Assembly (NCBI RefSeq): GCF_020131355.1
Contig: NZ_JAHLEL010000038.1
Coordinates: forward strand, 186,001-250,000
Direction: 5' to 3'
Length of the DNA: 64,000 bases
Origin: Pseudonocardia sp. ICBG1293
GTDB lineage: Bacteria; Actinomycetota; Actinomycetes; Mycobacteriales; Pseudonocardiaceae
Part shown: in pieces, positions 19,418 through 28,274 of the stretch
Layout: each line of letters begins with the position of its first letter
How positions within the stretch are numbered: position 1 is the stretch's first letter
Program-made: the position numbers and the translations under genes
Notes under the pieces: generated by a model
Seen by the model: only the letters and a program-made list of their open reading frames with translations
Databases searched by the model: none
What the model was told of the DNA's origin: nothing

Positions 19418-20040
19418 ACGGCGCAGAGCATCCCGTCCGAGACCGGCAGCAGCGCCGACAGCAGGCGCTCGTCGTCGCGGACCAGGGCGGCGGTCTCGCG
19501 CAGTGCGGCCGTGCCCGGACCGTGTCCGGCGCCGTCCTCGGCGACCCGGCCGCCGTCGAGCACGCCCTCCAGCACCAGCACCCCGCCGGGACGCAGCAGC
19601 CGGATCGCCTCGGCCAGGTAGCCCGGGTACTCGGCCGGGACGGCGTCGGCGACGACGAGGTCGTAGCCGCCGTCGGTCAGCCGCGGCAGCACCTCCAGCG
19701 CCATCCCGTTGATCAGCCGGGCCCGACCCGGCCCGTACCCGGCGGCGACGAAGGTGCGACGCGCCGAGCGCTGCAGCTCCGGGTCGACGTCGATGGTGGT
19801 CAGCGTCCCGTCCGCGGCCATGCCGCGCAGCAGGTACAGCCCGCTCACCCCGGCACCGGTGCCGATCTCGACGACCGCCCGCGCGGAGATCGTCGCGGCC
19901 AGGACCGAGAGTGCCGCCCCGCCCGCCGGGGAGATCGGGTGCGCGCCCGCCGCCGTGCCCAGCGCGCGTGCCTCGCCGCACGCGTCGTCCTCGGCGAGAT
20001 AGCCCTCGACGTACGCGGCCGCCCCCGCCGGTGTGCTCAT
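19408..20040 (-). CDS. SAM-dependent O-methyltransferase (family 3)
   Basis: 210 residues of the catechol-O-methyltransferase-like family: SAM site AVVEIGTGAGVSGLYLLRGM, metal-ligand region VVADAVPAEYPGYLAEAI and RLLRPGGVLVLEGVLDGG. Matches Rv1220c, which sits next to sigE. Substrate unknown. Divergent from sigE with a 167-bp gap. Confidence 0.9.
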   Translation of the reverse strand: MSTPAGAAAYVEGYLAEDDACGEARALGTAAGAHPISPAGGAALSVLAATISARAVVEIGTGAGVSGLYLLRGMAADGTLTTIDVDPELQRSARRTFVAAGYGPGRARLINGMALEVLPRLTDGGYDLVVADAVPAEYPGYLAEAIRLLRPGGVLVLEGVLDGGRVAEDGAGHGPGTAALRETAALVRDDERLLSALLPVSDGMLCAVRR

Positions 20041-20072
20041 GGCGCAAGATTATCGCCGCATGATCCGTCGAC

Positions 20073-20105
20073 GGTTTCACAGACTTCTCTCAGACGGGTT
20101 TCACA
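20073..20105. promoter_or_regulatory. paired direct repeats upstream of sigE
   Basis: GGTTTCACA occurs twice, at 20073-20081 and 20097-20105, 24 bp apart, with CTCTCAGAC between. Direct repeats spaced by about two helical turns suggest a response-regulator site in the sigE / methyltransferase gap; in mycobacteria sigE is MprA-controlled. Which regulator acts here is inference. Confidence 0.4.
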
Positions 20106-20207
20106 TCCTCCTCATGGGTGGCGGGCAGTCTGTGCTGCAACGAACGAGTCCTCGCGTCCGATCGACATCACGACACGGTCGCGACTCGACGGAGGTGCCC
20201 CGCCCCG

Positions 20208-20882
20208 ATGTCCGCCCCTCGCACCACCGACGACGCCCCGTTCCGGGACGCCGCCGCCGGTACCCGCCCCGGTGAGGGTGCCGACTGGACCCCGCCCACC
20301 TGGGACGAGGTCGTCCGGGAGCACGCCGACCGCGTCTACCGCCTCGCCTACCGCCTGTCCGGCAACCAGCACGACGCCGAGGACCTGACCCAGGAGACCT
20401 TCATCCGGGTGTTCCGGTCCCTGGCGTCCTACAAGCCCGGCACGTTCGAGGGCTGGCTGCACCGCATCACCACGAACCTGTTCCTGGACATGGTCCGCCG
20501 CCGCGCCCGGCTGCGGATGGAGGGCCTGCCCGAGGACACCGACCGTCTCCCGGGCGGTGGTCCCGAGCCCGAGACGGTGTTCGCCATCAACCACCTCGAC
20601 CCGCACCTGCAGGCGGCGCTGGACGAGCTGCCCCCGGACTTCCGCGTCGCGGTCGTCCTGTGCGACGTCGAGGGCCTGTCCTACGAGGAGATCGGCGCGA
20701 CCCTCGGGGTCAAGCTCGGCACCGTCCGCAGCCGCATCCACCGCGGGCGGACCGCGCTGCGGGCGTCGCTGGAGCGCCACCGCGCGGCCGACGCCGAGCC
20801 GGCGGAGCGCCGTGCCGGCACCGGTCCGCGGACGCAGCCGGTGGCATCCGACGGCGGTCCGGTGGCAGAGTTGGTCCCGTGA
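20208..20882 (+). CDS. sigE: ECF sigma factor SigE
   Basis: 224-residue extracytoplasmic-function sigma factor for envelope stress. Region 2 ([49 protein letters not shown]) and region 4 ([40 protein letters not shown]) are complete. ATG at 20208 is preceded by GGAGGTG at 20191; an in-frame ATG at 20118 would add 30 atypical residues. Overlaps rseA by 4 bp, the normal sigma/anti-sigma coupling. Confidence 0.95.
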   Translation: MSAPRTTDDAPFRDAAAGTRPGEGADWTPPTWDEVVREHADRVYRLAYRLSGNQHDAEDLTQETFIRVFRSLASYKPGTFEGWLHRITTNLFLDMVRRRARLRMEGLPEDTDRLPGGGPEPETVFAINHLDPHLQAALDELPPDFRVAVVLCDVEGLSYEEIGATLGVKLGTVRSRIHRGRTALRASLERHRAADAEPAERRAGTGPRTQPVASDGGPVAELVP

Positions 20883-21529
20883 CCGAGCGACGGCGTTTCC
20901 AGGTCGTCCCCCCGAACTGGGGGGAGACCCACCTGACGCTCGAGGCGGTCGTCGCCTTCGTGGACGACGAGCTGGCCGCCGGTCCGCACGACCGCGCCAC
21001 CCGCCACCTCGAGCGCTGCCCCGACTGCGCGGCGGAGGTCGCCGAGCAACGACGGGCACGGTCTGCGCTGCGGGGTGCGGACGCGCCCACGCTGCCGCCG
21101 TCGCTGATGTCGACGCTGCGGGCCATCCCGCAGGACACCGAGCTGCCCCCGCCGCCCGCGGGTCTGTCGCTCACCCCGGACGGCCAGCTGGTCTCCGTGC
21201 TGCGACCGGCCCCCGTCGACGGGGACCACGGCCGGCGGGCGAGCCGGTCGCGACGGGTCCGTCTGGGCACCGGTGCCGCCGTGTCCGGGCTGGCGCTCGG
21301 CGCACTGGCGTTCGGGCTGCCGGCCGCGCCGACCGGCGCTCCGGCCGCACCGGCCGTGCCCGGCCCGGGGGCCGCGGCCGTCGCCCGGTTCGCGGCCACC
21401 CCGGTGCCCGCCTCGTCGCGGCGGACGGCCGTCCCGGCCACCGGGACGACGGGCTCGTCCGGGGCGCCGCTGTCACCGACCACCTCGGCCGTGCCGACCG
21501 GAGAGGCCGACCTGTCCTCGATCCCCTGA
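20879..21529 (+). CDS. rseA: anti-sigma factor RseA (zinc-binding)
   Basis: 216 residues. The ZAS motif HLERCPDC (H-x3-C-x2-C) at about residues 43-50, preceded by an upstream histidine, binds zinc and clamps SigE. A membrane segment lies near 130-147 ([17 protein letters not shown]), followed by a Pro/Ala/Thr-rich exterior tail. GTG start overlapping the sigE stop. Corresponds to Rv1222. The transmembrane segment plus an adjacent HtrA protease suggest stress-triggered proteolytic release of SigE. Confidence 0.9.
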   Translation: MTERRRFQVVPPNWGETHLTLEAVVAFVDDELAAGPHDRATRHLERCPDCAAEVAEQRRARSALRGADAPTLPPSLMSTLRAIPQDTELPPPPAGLSLTPDGQLVSVLRPAPVDGDHGRRASRSRRVRLGTGAAVSGLALGALAFGLPAAPTGAPAAPAVPGPGAAAVARFAATPVPASSRRTAVPATGTTGSSGAPLSPTTSAVPTGEADLSSIP

Positions 21530-21656
21530 GACGTCGAGGGGTCACCGATACACCGACTTCACCACCCGGCGGGCAGGCTGTGCGGGTGTACTGGGTGGTC
21601 GCCGTGCCGGCGCGACGATCGTCGGGAGCAGTCTCCCCGTCCCCCGGGACGACCCG

Positions 21657-23231
21657 GTGAGCGACGACCGCGGGGCGCCCCCCGACGACGCCCCCGACCC
21701 GGGCCCCTCCGGCTCCGCCCCGCCGCGGTTGCGCCCCCGTCCGCTCGAACGCCCCGCGACCGACCCCGGCGAGCGTGCGACGTTCGGCCGCCCGGACGGC
21801 GTCGACAGCTCCTTCGCGCCGCCGCCGTCGCAGCGGGGGTCGACGGGGTCGCTGCCGACCGGGGCCCCGCCGACCGCCGCCGTCGCCCGCGCGTTCGGGC
21901 GCCCGGACCGGACGCAGGACGGCGAGCCCGCCGGTGGTCTGCAGCGCCCGCCGGGTGCGGGCGACGCGCTGCGCCACGGTGAGCAGAGCGACGAGCAGGA
22001 CCCGTTCTGGCCCGGAGGCTCGGCGGGCGACCCGTGGCGCGATCCGGGGACACCGGTCGTCGCCGCCCCGCCCCCCGGCGACGGCGCGGACACCGACGAC
22101 GGCCCCCGGCCCGACGGCCCCCGGCTCAGCGTCCGCGAGGTGCTGTTCGGCAAGCGGGTGCAGCCGCGCGCGCTGGCGCTGCTCGGGGTGCTCGCCCTCG
22201 TCGTCGGCGCGGCGGGTGGGCTGGTCGGGCACTGGACCGCCACCGCGGCAGGCGCCCTGACCAGCCCCGGAGCCGTGATCGGCGCGACGGAGCCCGCCCG
22301 TGAACGGCCGCCCGGCTCGGTGTCGGAGGTCGCCTCGCGGGTGCTGCCCGCCGTGGTCTCGCTGGAGGTGACCGTCGGGAACCAGGCGGGCAACGGGTCC
22401 GGCGTCGTGATCGACCCCGAGGGCTACGTGCTCACCAACGACCACGTCGTCGCGCCGGCGACCGGGCCCGGTCAGGGCACGATCGAGGCGCTGTTCTCCG
22501 ACGGCTCCCGGGTCCCGGCCACCGTCGTCGGGGCGGACCCGATGACCGACCTCGCCGTGGTCAAGGTGCCCGTCGCGAACCCGACGGTCGCGGCGGTCGG
22601 CCGTTCCGGCGAGCTCGCCGTCGGTGACGCGGTGATCGCCATCGGGTCGCCGTTCGGGCTGGCGGGCACGGTGACGACCGGGATCGTGTCGGCCGTCGAC
22701 CGTCCGGTGCGGCTCGACCCCGAGGGCAGCGCGGGCGACGCGGTGATCGACGCCGTGCAGACCGACGCCGCCATCAACCCCGGCAACTCCGGCGGCCCGC
22801 TGGTCGACGCCACCGGCGCCGTCGTGGGGATCAACACCGCGATCCGCAGCGCGGGCAGCGCCGAGTCCGGTGGCCAGGGCGGCTCGATCGGCCTGGGCTT
22901 CGCCATCCCGATCGACGACGCCCGCGCCATCGCCGAGGAGCTCATCCGCACCGGCCGCGTCGCGCACGCCGACCTCGGCGTCAACGCCCGGTCGGTCACC
23001 GACGGCGCCACCGACGGCGCCCAGGTGCAGAACGTCGTGGCGGGCGGACCGGCGGCCGCCGCCGGGATCGCCGACGGCGACGTCGTGGTCGACGTGGCCG
23101 GGCGCCCCATCGCCAGCGCCGACGAGCTCGTCGTCGCCGTCCGCGAACACGGCCCCGGGGAGCAGGTCCCGGTGGGCCTCGTCCGACAGGGACGACCGCT
23201 CACCGTGACCGTGACGCTCGGGCAGCGCTAG
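21657..23231 (+). CDS. htrA: HtrA/DegP-type membrane serine protease with PDZ domain
   Basis: 524 residues: a ~165-residue Pro/Gly-rich cytosolic region, one membrane helix (~172-192, ALALLGVLALVVGAAGGLVG), a chymotrypsin-fold protease with catalytic His263 (TNDHVV), Asp298 (MTDLAVVK) and Ser378 (NPGNSGGP), and a C-terminal PDZ domain from ~435. GTG at 21657 follows the only plausible spacing after rseA. Equivalent to Rv1223. The N-terminal tail contains one copy of the dispersed repeat, coding ALRHGEQS. Confidence 0.94.
   Translation: MSDDRGAPPDDAPDPGPSGSAPPRLRPRPLERPATDPGERATFGRPDGVDSSFAPPPSQRGSTGSLPTGAPPTAAVARAFGRPDRTQDGEPAGGLQRPPGAGDALRHGEQSDEQDPFWPGGSAGDPWRDPGTPVVAAPPPGDGADTDDGPRPDGPRLSVREVLFGKRVQPRALALLGVLALVVGAAGGLVGHWTATAAGALTSPGAVIGATEPARERPPGSVSEVASRVLPAVVSLEVTVGNQAGNGSGVVIDPEGYVLTNDHVVAPATGPGQGTIEALFSDGSRVPATVVGADPMTDLAVVKVPVANPTVAAVGRSGELAVGDAVIAIGSPFGLAGTVTTGIVSAVDRPVRLDPEGSAGDAVIDAVQTDAAINPGNSGGPLVDATGAVVGINTAIRSAGSAESGGQGGSIGLGFAIPIDDARAIAEELIRTGRVAHADLGVNARSVTDGATDGAQVQNVVAGGPAAAAGIADGDVVVDVAGRPIASADELVVAVREHGPGEQVPVGLVRQGRPLTVTVTLGQR
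21969..21989 (+). repeat. dispersed GGTGAGCAGAGC repeat, copy 3
   Basis: CTGCG, CCAC, GGTGAGCAGAGC, inside htrA in the low-complexity N-terminal region and in the same reading frame as copies 1 and 2 (LRxGEQS). Confidence 0.7.
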
Positions 23232-23249
23232 TACCCGTAGGCTGGCGCT

Positions 23250-23696
23250 GTGTTCGAGAACGTCGGCATGCCGGAGCTCCTCGTCCTGGTCGTGGCGGGG
23301 CTGTTCATCCTGGGCCCGGAACGGCTGCCGGAGGCGGCGGCCTGGGTCGGTCGTGCGGTCCGCCAGGTCAAGGAGTTCGCGAGCGGCGCGCAGAACCACC
23401 TGAAGAAGGAGCTGGGTCCGGAGTTCGACCAGATCCAGCAGCCGCTCAACGACCTGCGCAGCCTGCGGTCGCTCAACCCGCGGACCGCGATCACCCGCAG
23501 CCTGTTCTCCGACAACGACGCCTACACCCCGCCGGTCAAGCCCAACGGGTTCGCCCCCGGGCCGGGTGGCACCGCGGCCGCCGCCGGCGCCGCGGCCCTG
23601 GGCGGGGCCGCGGCGCCGGCGGCGGCCCCGGTCCGCGCGCCCCAGTCGCCGCTGGCCGCGGATGAGCGCCCCCCGGTGGACCCGGACGCCACCTGA
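23250..23696 (+). CDS. tatB: Sec-independent translocase subunit TatB
   Basis: 148 residues. N-terminal helix MPELLVLVVAGLFILGPERL, the short hinge GPERLPEAA and a following amphipathic helix (RAVRQVKEFASGAQNHLKKE) define TatB of the twin-arginine translocase. The C-terminal half is Ala/Pro-rich. GTG start at 23250, 18 bp after htrA. Matches Rv1224. A strong terminator follows. Confidence 0.93.
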   Translation: MFENVGMPELLVLVVAGLFILGPERLPEAAAWVGRAVRQVKEFASGAQNHLKKELGPEFDQIQQPLNDLRSLRSLNPRTAITRSLFSDNDAYTPPVKPNGFAPGPGGTAAAAGAAALGGAAAPAAAPVRAPQSPLAADERPPVDPDAT

Positions 23697-23723
23697 CCTG
23701 CGGCCCGCCCCCCGGGCGGTGCG

Positions 23724-23762
23724 ACGACGGTGCCGCACCCCGGCCGGGCGCGGCACCGTCGT
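23724..23762. terminator. hairpin terminator after tatB
   Basis: 13-bp perfect stem ACGACGGTGCCGC / GCGGCACCGTCGT with a 13-nt GC-rich loop, between convergent tatB and amidase genes. Confidence 0.75.
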
Positions 23763-23769
23763 GGGCGGG

Positions 23770-25182
23770 TCAGCCCAGCAGCGGCGGGCGGCGCAGGTGG
23801 TGCGTCGTCGCGCGCTGGTAGGCGTGGGCGGCGGCCAGCACCGTGGCGTCGGCGTGCCGCGGCCCGACGACCTGCAGCCCCACCGGCAGCCCCGCGGAGG
23901 TGAAGCCGCACGGGACCGACGTCGCGGGCTGCTGGGTCATGTTGAACGGGTAGGTGAACGGGGTCCACGACGTCCAGCGCGGGTCGTGCCAGCCCTCGGG
24001 CACCTCCCGGCCGCCCTCGAAGGCGGTGATCGGCAGGGTCGGGGTGAGCAGCAGGTCGTACTCGGTGTGGAAGCCGCCCATCAGGGTGCCCAGCTCGTTG
24101 CGGACGGCCATCGCGCCCAGGTAGTCCAGCGCGGACACCCGCGCACCCTGCTCCGCGATCTCCACCAGCGCCGGGTCCATCGCCGCCCGCGCCTCCGGGC
24201 CGATCGGCTCCAGCGACTTCGCCGCGGCGGCGAACCACAGGGTGTGGAACGGCTCGATCGGGTCGGCGAATCCGGGGTCGGCGGTCTCCACGGTCGCGCC
24301 CAGCTCCCGGGAGAACACCTCGACCGCCTCGGCGACGAGCGCGGCGACCTCGGGGTCGACGTCGACGAAGCCCAGGGTGGGGGAGAACGCGACCCGCAGT
24401 CCCTGCGCCCCACCCGCGAGCCGCGCCACGGCGGACTCGCGCGGCACGTCGAACACCCAGGGGTCGCGGGTGTCGGGCTGGGCGACGACGTCGTACAGCA
24501 GTGCGGCGTCGTCGACGGTGCGGGTCATCGGGCCGACGTGGGCCAGGGTCCCGAACGCCGAACCCGGGTAGTGCGCGATCCGCCCGTAGGTGGGCTTGTG
24601 CGCGACGGTCCCGGTGAACGCGGCCGGGATGCGGACCGAGCCGCCCGCGTCGGTGCCCAGCGACAGCGGGCCCATCCCCAGCCCGACGGCCGACGCCGAC
24701 CCACCGGACGACCCCCCGGCCGTCCTCGTCGGGTCCCACGGGTTGGTGGTGACGCCGGTCAGCGGCGAGTCGGTGACGCCCTTCCAGGCCAGCTCGGGCG
24801 TGGTGTTCTTGCCGATCAGCACCGCGCCCGCGGCGCGGACCCTGGCCACCGGCGGGCCGTCGACCTCGAACGGCCCGTCCGGCGATGTCGTCGTCGAGCC
24901 GCGGCGGGTGGGCCAGCCGATCGTGAGCAGCATGTCCTTGATCGAGGTGGGCACGCCGTCGAGCGGCCCGACCGGCTCCCCGGCCTGCCAGCGCGCCTGC
25001 GAGTCCTTCGCCTGGGCGAGGGCGGAGTCGGCGTCGACCAGGCAGAACGCGTTCACCGCACCGTCGTGGGCCTCGATCCGGTCCAGCGCGTCCCGGGTGG
25101 CCTGCACCGGGGAGATCTCGCCGCTGCGGTAGCCCGCCAGCAGCTCGGTCGCGCTGAGGTCTGCAGTCGTCACAGCAGTCAC
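23770..25182 (-). CDS. amidase-signature hydrolase
   Basis: 470 residues of the amidase signature family: catalytic Lys82 (TSIKDM), the cis-Ser at ~158 in TAGGSSGGSASAV and the nucleophile Ser182 in GTDAGGSVRIPA. It hydrolyses an amide or carbamate of unknown identity. GTG at 25182 overlaps the stop of the upstream dehydrogenase (GTGA); GTG at 25173 has better spacing to AGGAAAGG and is the alternative. Last gene of a two-gene operon driven from the operator-bearing promoter at 26200-26238. Confidence 0.88.
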   Translation of the reverse strand: MTAVTTADLSATELLAGYRSGEISPVQATRDALDRIEAHDGAVNAFCLVDADSALAQAKDSQARWQAGEPVGPLDGVPTSIKDMLLTIGWPTRRGSTTTSPDGPFEVDGPPVARVRAAGAVLIGKNTTPELAWKGVTDSPLTGVTTNPWDPTRTAGGSSGGSASAVGLGMGPLSLGTDAGGSVRIPAAFTGTVAHKPTYGRIAHYPGSAFGTLAHVGPMTRTVDDAALLYDVVAQPDTRDPWVFDVPRESAVARLAGGAQGLRVAFSPTLGFVDVDPEVAALVAEAVEVFSRELGATVETADPGFADPIEPFHTLWFAAAAKSLEPIGPEARAAMDPALVEIAEQGARVSALDYLGAMAVRNELGTLMGGFHTEYDLLLTPTLPITAFEGGREVPEGWHDPRWTSWTPFTYPFNMTQQPATSVPCGFTSAGLPVGLQVVGPRHADATVLAAAHAYQRATTHHLRRPPLLG

Positions 25183-26165
25183 ACCTTTCCTGCGGATGAG
25201 CTCACGTACCCGCGTTCGGGGTCCACCACGTTGCGCAGCTCCCGGCCGTCCGCGAAGCGCGCGAGGTTGTCGGCGAACAGCTCGACGAGCATGTCCTTCC
25301 ACCCGACGACGTCGCCGGACATGTGCGGGGAGAGCAGCACGTGCTCCATCGTCCACAGCGGCGAGGTCGCGGGCAGCGGCTCGACCTCGAACACGTCCAG
25401 CGCCGCCCCGGCGAGCCGTCCGGACGCGAGCGCCTCGGTCAGGTCGTCCTGGACGACCAGCGCGCCCCGACCGACGTTGACCACCCGGGCCCGCTCGGGC
25501 AGCAGGGCGATCGTGCCGGTGTGCAGCATCCCGCGGGTCGCGTCGGTCAGCGGCGCCGCGAGCACCAGGTGGTCGGTGTCGGGCAGCAGCCCGGGCAGCT
25601 CCTCGAAGGCGTGCACGCCGTCCGCGGCGCGCCGTCCGACCAGCCGCACCCGCATCCCGACCGCGCCCAGCAGGTCGGCGACGGCACGTCCGATCGGTCC
25701 GCTCCCGACGACCGTCGCGACCTTCCCGGCGACGGTCTCGGTCTCGCGGTGGCGCCAGGTCCGCTCCCGCTGCAGGGCCAGCGAGCGGGCGGTGTCCTTG
25801 GCGAAGGCGATCACTGCGCCGAGCACGAACTCGGCGATCGGGCGGTCGAAGACCCCGCGCGAGTTGGTGAGCGTCGCGCCCGAGGCGAGCAGCGCGGGGA
25901 AGGCGACCCGGTCGACGCCGGCGCTGGCGGTGTGCACCCAGCGCAGGGCGGAGGTGTCGGTCGTCCCCCAGACGTCCTTGACGGCGTCGGAGGTGAAGTC
26001 CCAGGTGAGCAGGACGTCACTGCCCGGCAGTGCGTCGGCGAGCTCGCGCGCGTCGACGGCGAAGCGGAGACGTGCGTCACCGACGTGGCGCTCGATGCCG
26101 GGCGGCGTCTCCCCGCCGTGCAGTACGGCGACGGTGATGGGTTCCTGACCAGCGGAAACCGGCAA
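25179..26165 (-). CDS. D-2-hydroxyacid dehydrogenase
   Basis: 328 residues, NAD(P)-dependent 2-hydroxyacid dehydrogenase family. The dinucleotide fold is VATVVGSGPIGRAVADLLGA (GxGxxGxx variant); the substrate/catalytic pieces are VNVGRGALVVQDDL (Arg), LDVFEVEPLP (Glu) and LLSPHMSGD (His). These reduce 2-oxoacids to D-2-hydroxyacids or the reverse; substrate unknown. Divergent from the DUF3830 gene and cotranscribed with the amidase. Confidence 0.87.
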   Translation of the reverse strand: MPVSAGQEPITVAVLHGGETPPGIERHVGDARLRFAVDARELADALPGSDVLLTWDFTSDAVKDVWGTTDTSALRWVHTASAGVDRVAFPALLASGATLTNSRGVFDRPIAEFVLGAVIAFAKDTARSLALQRERTWRHRETETVAGKVATVVGSGPIGRAVADLLGAVGMRVRLVGRRAADGVHAFEELPGLLPDTDHLVLAAPLTDATRGMLHTGTIALLPERARVVNVGRGALVVQDDLTEALASGRLAGAALDVFEVEPLPATSPLWTMEHVLLSPHMSGDVVGWKDMLVELFADNLARFADGRELRNVVDPERGYVSSSAGKV

Positions 26166-26199
26166 CGGAAGATCCTGTCGGTAGGGAGGTCGGGCGGCG

Positions 26200-26238
26200 T
26201 TGACACGCTAGGAAGCGCACCTACGATTGTCAACAATC
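26200..26238. promoter_or_regulatory. divergent promoter pair with GntR-type operator (site 1)
   Basis: Plus strand: TTGACA (26200-26205), 16-bp spacer, TACGAT (26222-26227), driving the DUF3830 gene. Minus strand: TTGACA (26233-26228), 17-bp spacer, TAGCGT (26210-26205), driving the dehydrogenase-amidase operon. The palindrome GATTGT-CA-ACAATC (26225-26238) covers the plus -10 and the minus -35, so one bound repressor would block both. Boxes are read by eye. Confidence 0.72.
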
Positions 26239-26261
26239 CGCGTATCGGACAGGGGGATCGG

Positions 26262-26759
26262 ATGTCGAAGCTGATCAGGATCGAGCTCGAGAAGCGGGGC
26301 GTCGCGTGCACCGCCCGGCTGCTGGAGGCTGAGGCGCCGCGCACCTCGGCGGCGGTCTGGGAGGCGCTGGCCGACGGCCCGAAGGGCGGCGACGCCCAGC
26401 ACGCCAAGTACGCGCGCAACGAGGTCTACACCATCGTCGGGCGGTTCGGCCCGCGCATCGGACAGGAGAACCCGACCGTGACGCCCATCCCGGGCGACGT
26501 CTGCTACTTCGACTTCCACGGCGGGATGCTCGACAGCGCCTTCAGGGACGACCAGGGCATCGACGCGGCCGAGGGCGGTATCGACCTCGCGATCTTCTAC
26601 GGCCGCAACAACCTGCTGCTCAACGGGGACGTCGGCTGGGTGCCGGGCAACGTGTTCGCCACCATCGTCGAGGGCCTCGACGCGATGGCGACCGCCTGCC
26701 ACGACGTGTGGCGTGCCGGCAGCGTGGGGGAGCGGCTCGTCTACTCGCGGGCGTCGTGA
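26262..26759 (+). CDS. DUF3830 protein (cyclophilin-like fold family)
   Basis: 165 residues matching DUF3830: IRIELEKRGVACTARLLEAE, PRTSAAVWEALADGP, AKYARNEVYTI, and the conserved VTPIPGDVCYFDF and DLAIFYGRNN segments. The family is reported to have a cyclophilin-like barrel but has no established activity. It commonly neighbours Asp/Glu-racemase-like enzymes and amidases, as here. ATG at 26262 after AGGGGGATCG. 40 bp separate it from the next gene, which has its own operator. Confidence 0.82.
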   Translation: MSKLIRIELEKRGVACTARLLEAEAPRTSAAVWEALADGPKGGDAQHAKYARNEVYTIVGRFGPRIGQENPTVTPIPGDVCYFDFHGGMLDSAFRDDQGIDAAEGGIDLAIFYGRNNLLLNGDVGWVPGNVFATIVEGLDAMATACHDVWRAGSVGERLVYSRAS

Positions 26760-26783
26760 CCCTTGCGGCGGCCCGGGTGTCTG

Positions 26784-26800
26784 TAGGATTGTCGACAACA
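26784..26800 (+). promoter_or_regulatory. GntR-type operator overlapping a -10 box (site 2)
   Basis: TAGGAT (26784-26789) merges with the palindrome TTGTCGACAA (26789-26798), directly before the ATG at 26800. If TAGGAT is the -10 element, transcription starts at or next to the start codon, giving a nearly leaderless mRNA. The sequence TAGGATTGTCGACAAC recurs at site 3. Confidence 0.68.
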
Positions 26801-27528
26801 TGAGCACGGTCGGATTCCTGTACCCCGGCTTCTCCGCGGAGGACGACTACCCGCGTGCCGAGAAGCTCCTGCACGACGGCAGCCGGCTCCCCCTCGTCCA
26901 CACCGAGATGGCCGTCGACGCCCACCGCGAGGACGCGTTGCTGGCCATCGGCGGCGACGAGGTCCTCACCGACGGCGCACGCCGGGTCGCCGCGGAGGCG
27001 GGGCCGCTGGACGCGGTCGTCTGGGCCTGCACCTCGGGGTCGTTCATCTTCGGTCCCGAGGGTGCCGCCCGGCAGGTCGCGGAACTCGAGCGGGTGTCGG
27101 GAGTACCGGCGTCGAGCACCTCGTTCGCCTTCGTCGACGCCTGCCGGCGGCTCGGGATCGGGTCGGTGGCGGTCGGGGCGACCTACCCGCCCGACGTCGC
27201 CGGGGCGTTCGTGCACTTCCTGACCCACCACGACATCTCGGTGCACACGCTGTCCGCGCGCGACATCATCACCGCCGCCGAGGTCGGGACGCTGCCGCCG
27301 GAGACCGTGCTGGAGTTCGCCGCCGCGGTGGCCTCGGACGCGCCCGGCGCCGACGCGGTGCTGCTGCCCGACACCGCGCTGCACACCGTCGACGTGCTCG
27401 ACGCGCTCGACGCCCGGGTGGGCAGGCCGGTGCTGACGGCGAACCAGGTGAGCATCTGGCAGGGCCTGCGGCTGGCCGGATCCGACGTCGACCGTCCCGG
27501 ACTGGGGACGCTGTTCCGGAGAGGGTGA
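26800..27528 (+). CDS. Asp/Glu racemase-superfamily protein (EutA / maleate isomerase-like)
   Basis: 242 residues. The first catalytic Cys is present (Cys77 in VVWACTSGS), and GSVAVGATYPPDV matches the usual AT-P-Y segment. The second Cys position of isomerases and racemases is replaced by Asp191 in LLPDTALHTVDVL; LTANQVSIWQGLRLAG closes the fold. That pattern points to the EutA/arylmalonate-decarboxylase-like branch, not a two-cysteine racemase. Reaction unknown. Ends 3 bp before the GntR gene. Confidence 0.83.
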   Translation: MSTVGFLYPGFSAEDDYPRAEKLLHDGSRLPLVHTEMAVDAHREDALLAIGGDEVLTDGARRVAAEAGPLDAVVWACTSGSFIFGPEGAARQVAELERVSGVPASSTSFAFVDACRRLGIGSVAVGATYPPDVAGAFVHFLTHHDISVHTLSARDIITAAEVGTLPPETVLEFAAAVASDAPGADAVLLPDTALHTVDVLDALDARVGRPVLTANQVSIWQGLRLAGSDVDRPGLGTLFRRG

Positions 27529-27531
27529 GTC

Positions 27532-28209
27532 GTGGGCCTGGACGTCTCGGACCTGGAGCCGGTGAGTCGCCGTTCCACCGCGGAGATCGTCGCCGACCGT
27601 ATCCGGTCCGCGATCATGCGCGGCACCTTCGCGCCGGGCACCCAGCTCGGCGAGGTGGACCTCGCGAACCGGCTGGGGGTGAGCCGTGGCCCGCTGCGCG
27701 AGGCGATGCAGCGCCTGGTCGCCGAGGGGCTGCTGCGCAGCGAACGCCACCGCGGACTGTTCGTGCGCGAGCTCGGCCCCGACGACGTCCGTGACGTCTA
27801 CCTGGCCCGGACCGCCGTCGAACGGGCCGCGGCGCTCCGGGTGCTGGAGGGGGACCGGTCGGCCGCCGTCGTCGCGCTGGAGATCCCGCTGGGGGTGATG
27901 GCCGCCGCGGCCGAGGCCGGCGACGCCGTCGCGCTCGCCGACGCCGACCACGACTTCCATGCGGCGCTCGTCGCCGCGTCGGGGAGCCCGCGGCTGCGGC
28001 GGATGACCGAGGGGCTGCTCGTGGAGACCCGGATGTGTCTCGCGGCGTTCCAGCAGACCGCCCCGCCCGCCCGCGCGCTGCTCGCCGAGCACGAACGGCT
28101 GCGCGACGCCCTGCGCGACGGTCGCACCGAGCTTCTGCTCGACCGCCTGGCCGCCCACATGGACGACGCCGTCACCCGCATCCTGGCCGCGATGCCGGGT
28201 GCGGCCTGA
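27532..28209 (+). CDS. GntR-family regulator, FCD subfamily
   Basis: 225 residues. N-terminal winged helix (about 15-78: IVADRIRSAIMRGTFAPGTQ, LANRLGVSRGPLREAMQRLV) and a C-terminal FCD domain with metal/ligand residues DADHDFHAALVAASGSPRL and LLAEHERLRDAL. Probably recognises the three TTGT-(2 bp)-ACAA palindromes at 26225, 26789 and 29552, the usual half-site type for this family. GTG start 3 bp after the racemase-like gene. Confidence 0.9.
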   Translation: MGLDVSDLEPVSRRSTAEIVADRIRSAIMRGTFAPGTQLGEVDLANRLGVSRGPLREAMQRLVAEGLLRSERHRGLFVRELGPDDVRDVYLARTAVERAAALRVLEGDRSAAVVALEIPLGVMAAAAEAGDAVALADADHDFHAALVAASGSPRLRRMTEGLLVETRMCLAAFQQTAPPARALLAEHERLRDALRDGRTELLLDRLAAHMDDAVTRILAAMPGAA

Positions 28210-28274
28210 GCCCGCCTGTGAACCGCGCCGCCGAACGCCCCGGAGAGTAGTTCGCATACGTAACATACCGGGAC

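Noticed and set aside
26200-26240. Site 1 palindrome as a LexA/SOS box
   Set aside because: Actinobacterial LexA sites have the form TCGAAC-N4-GTTCGA; GATTGT-CA-ACAATC fits the GntR type better and neighbours a GntR gene.
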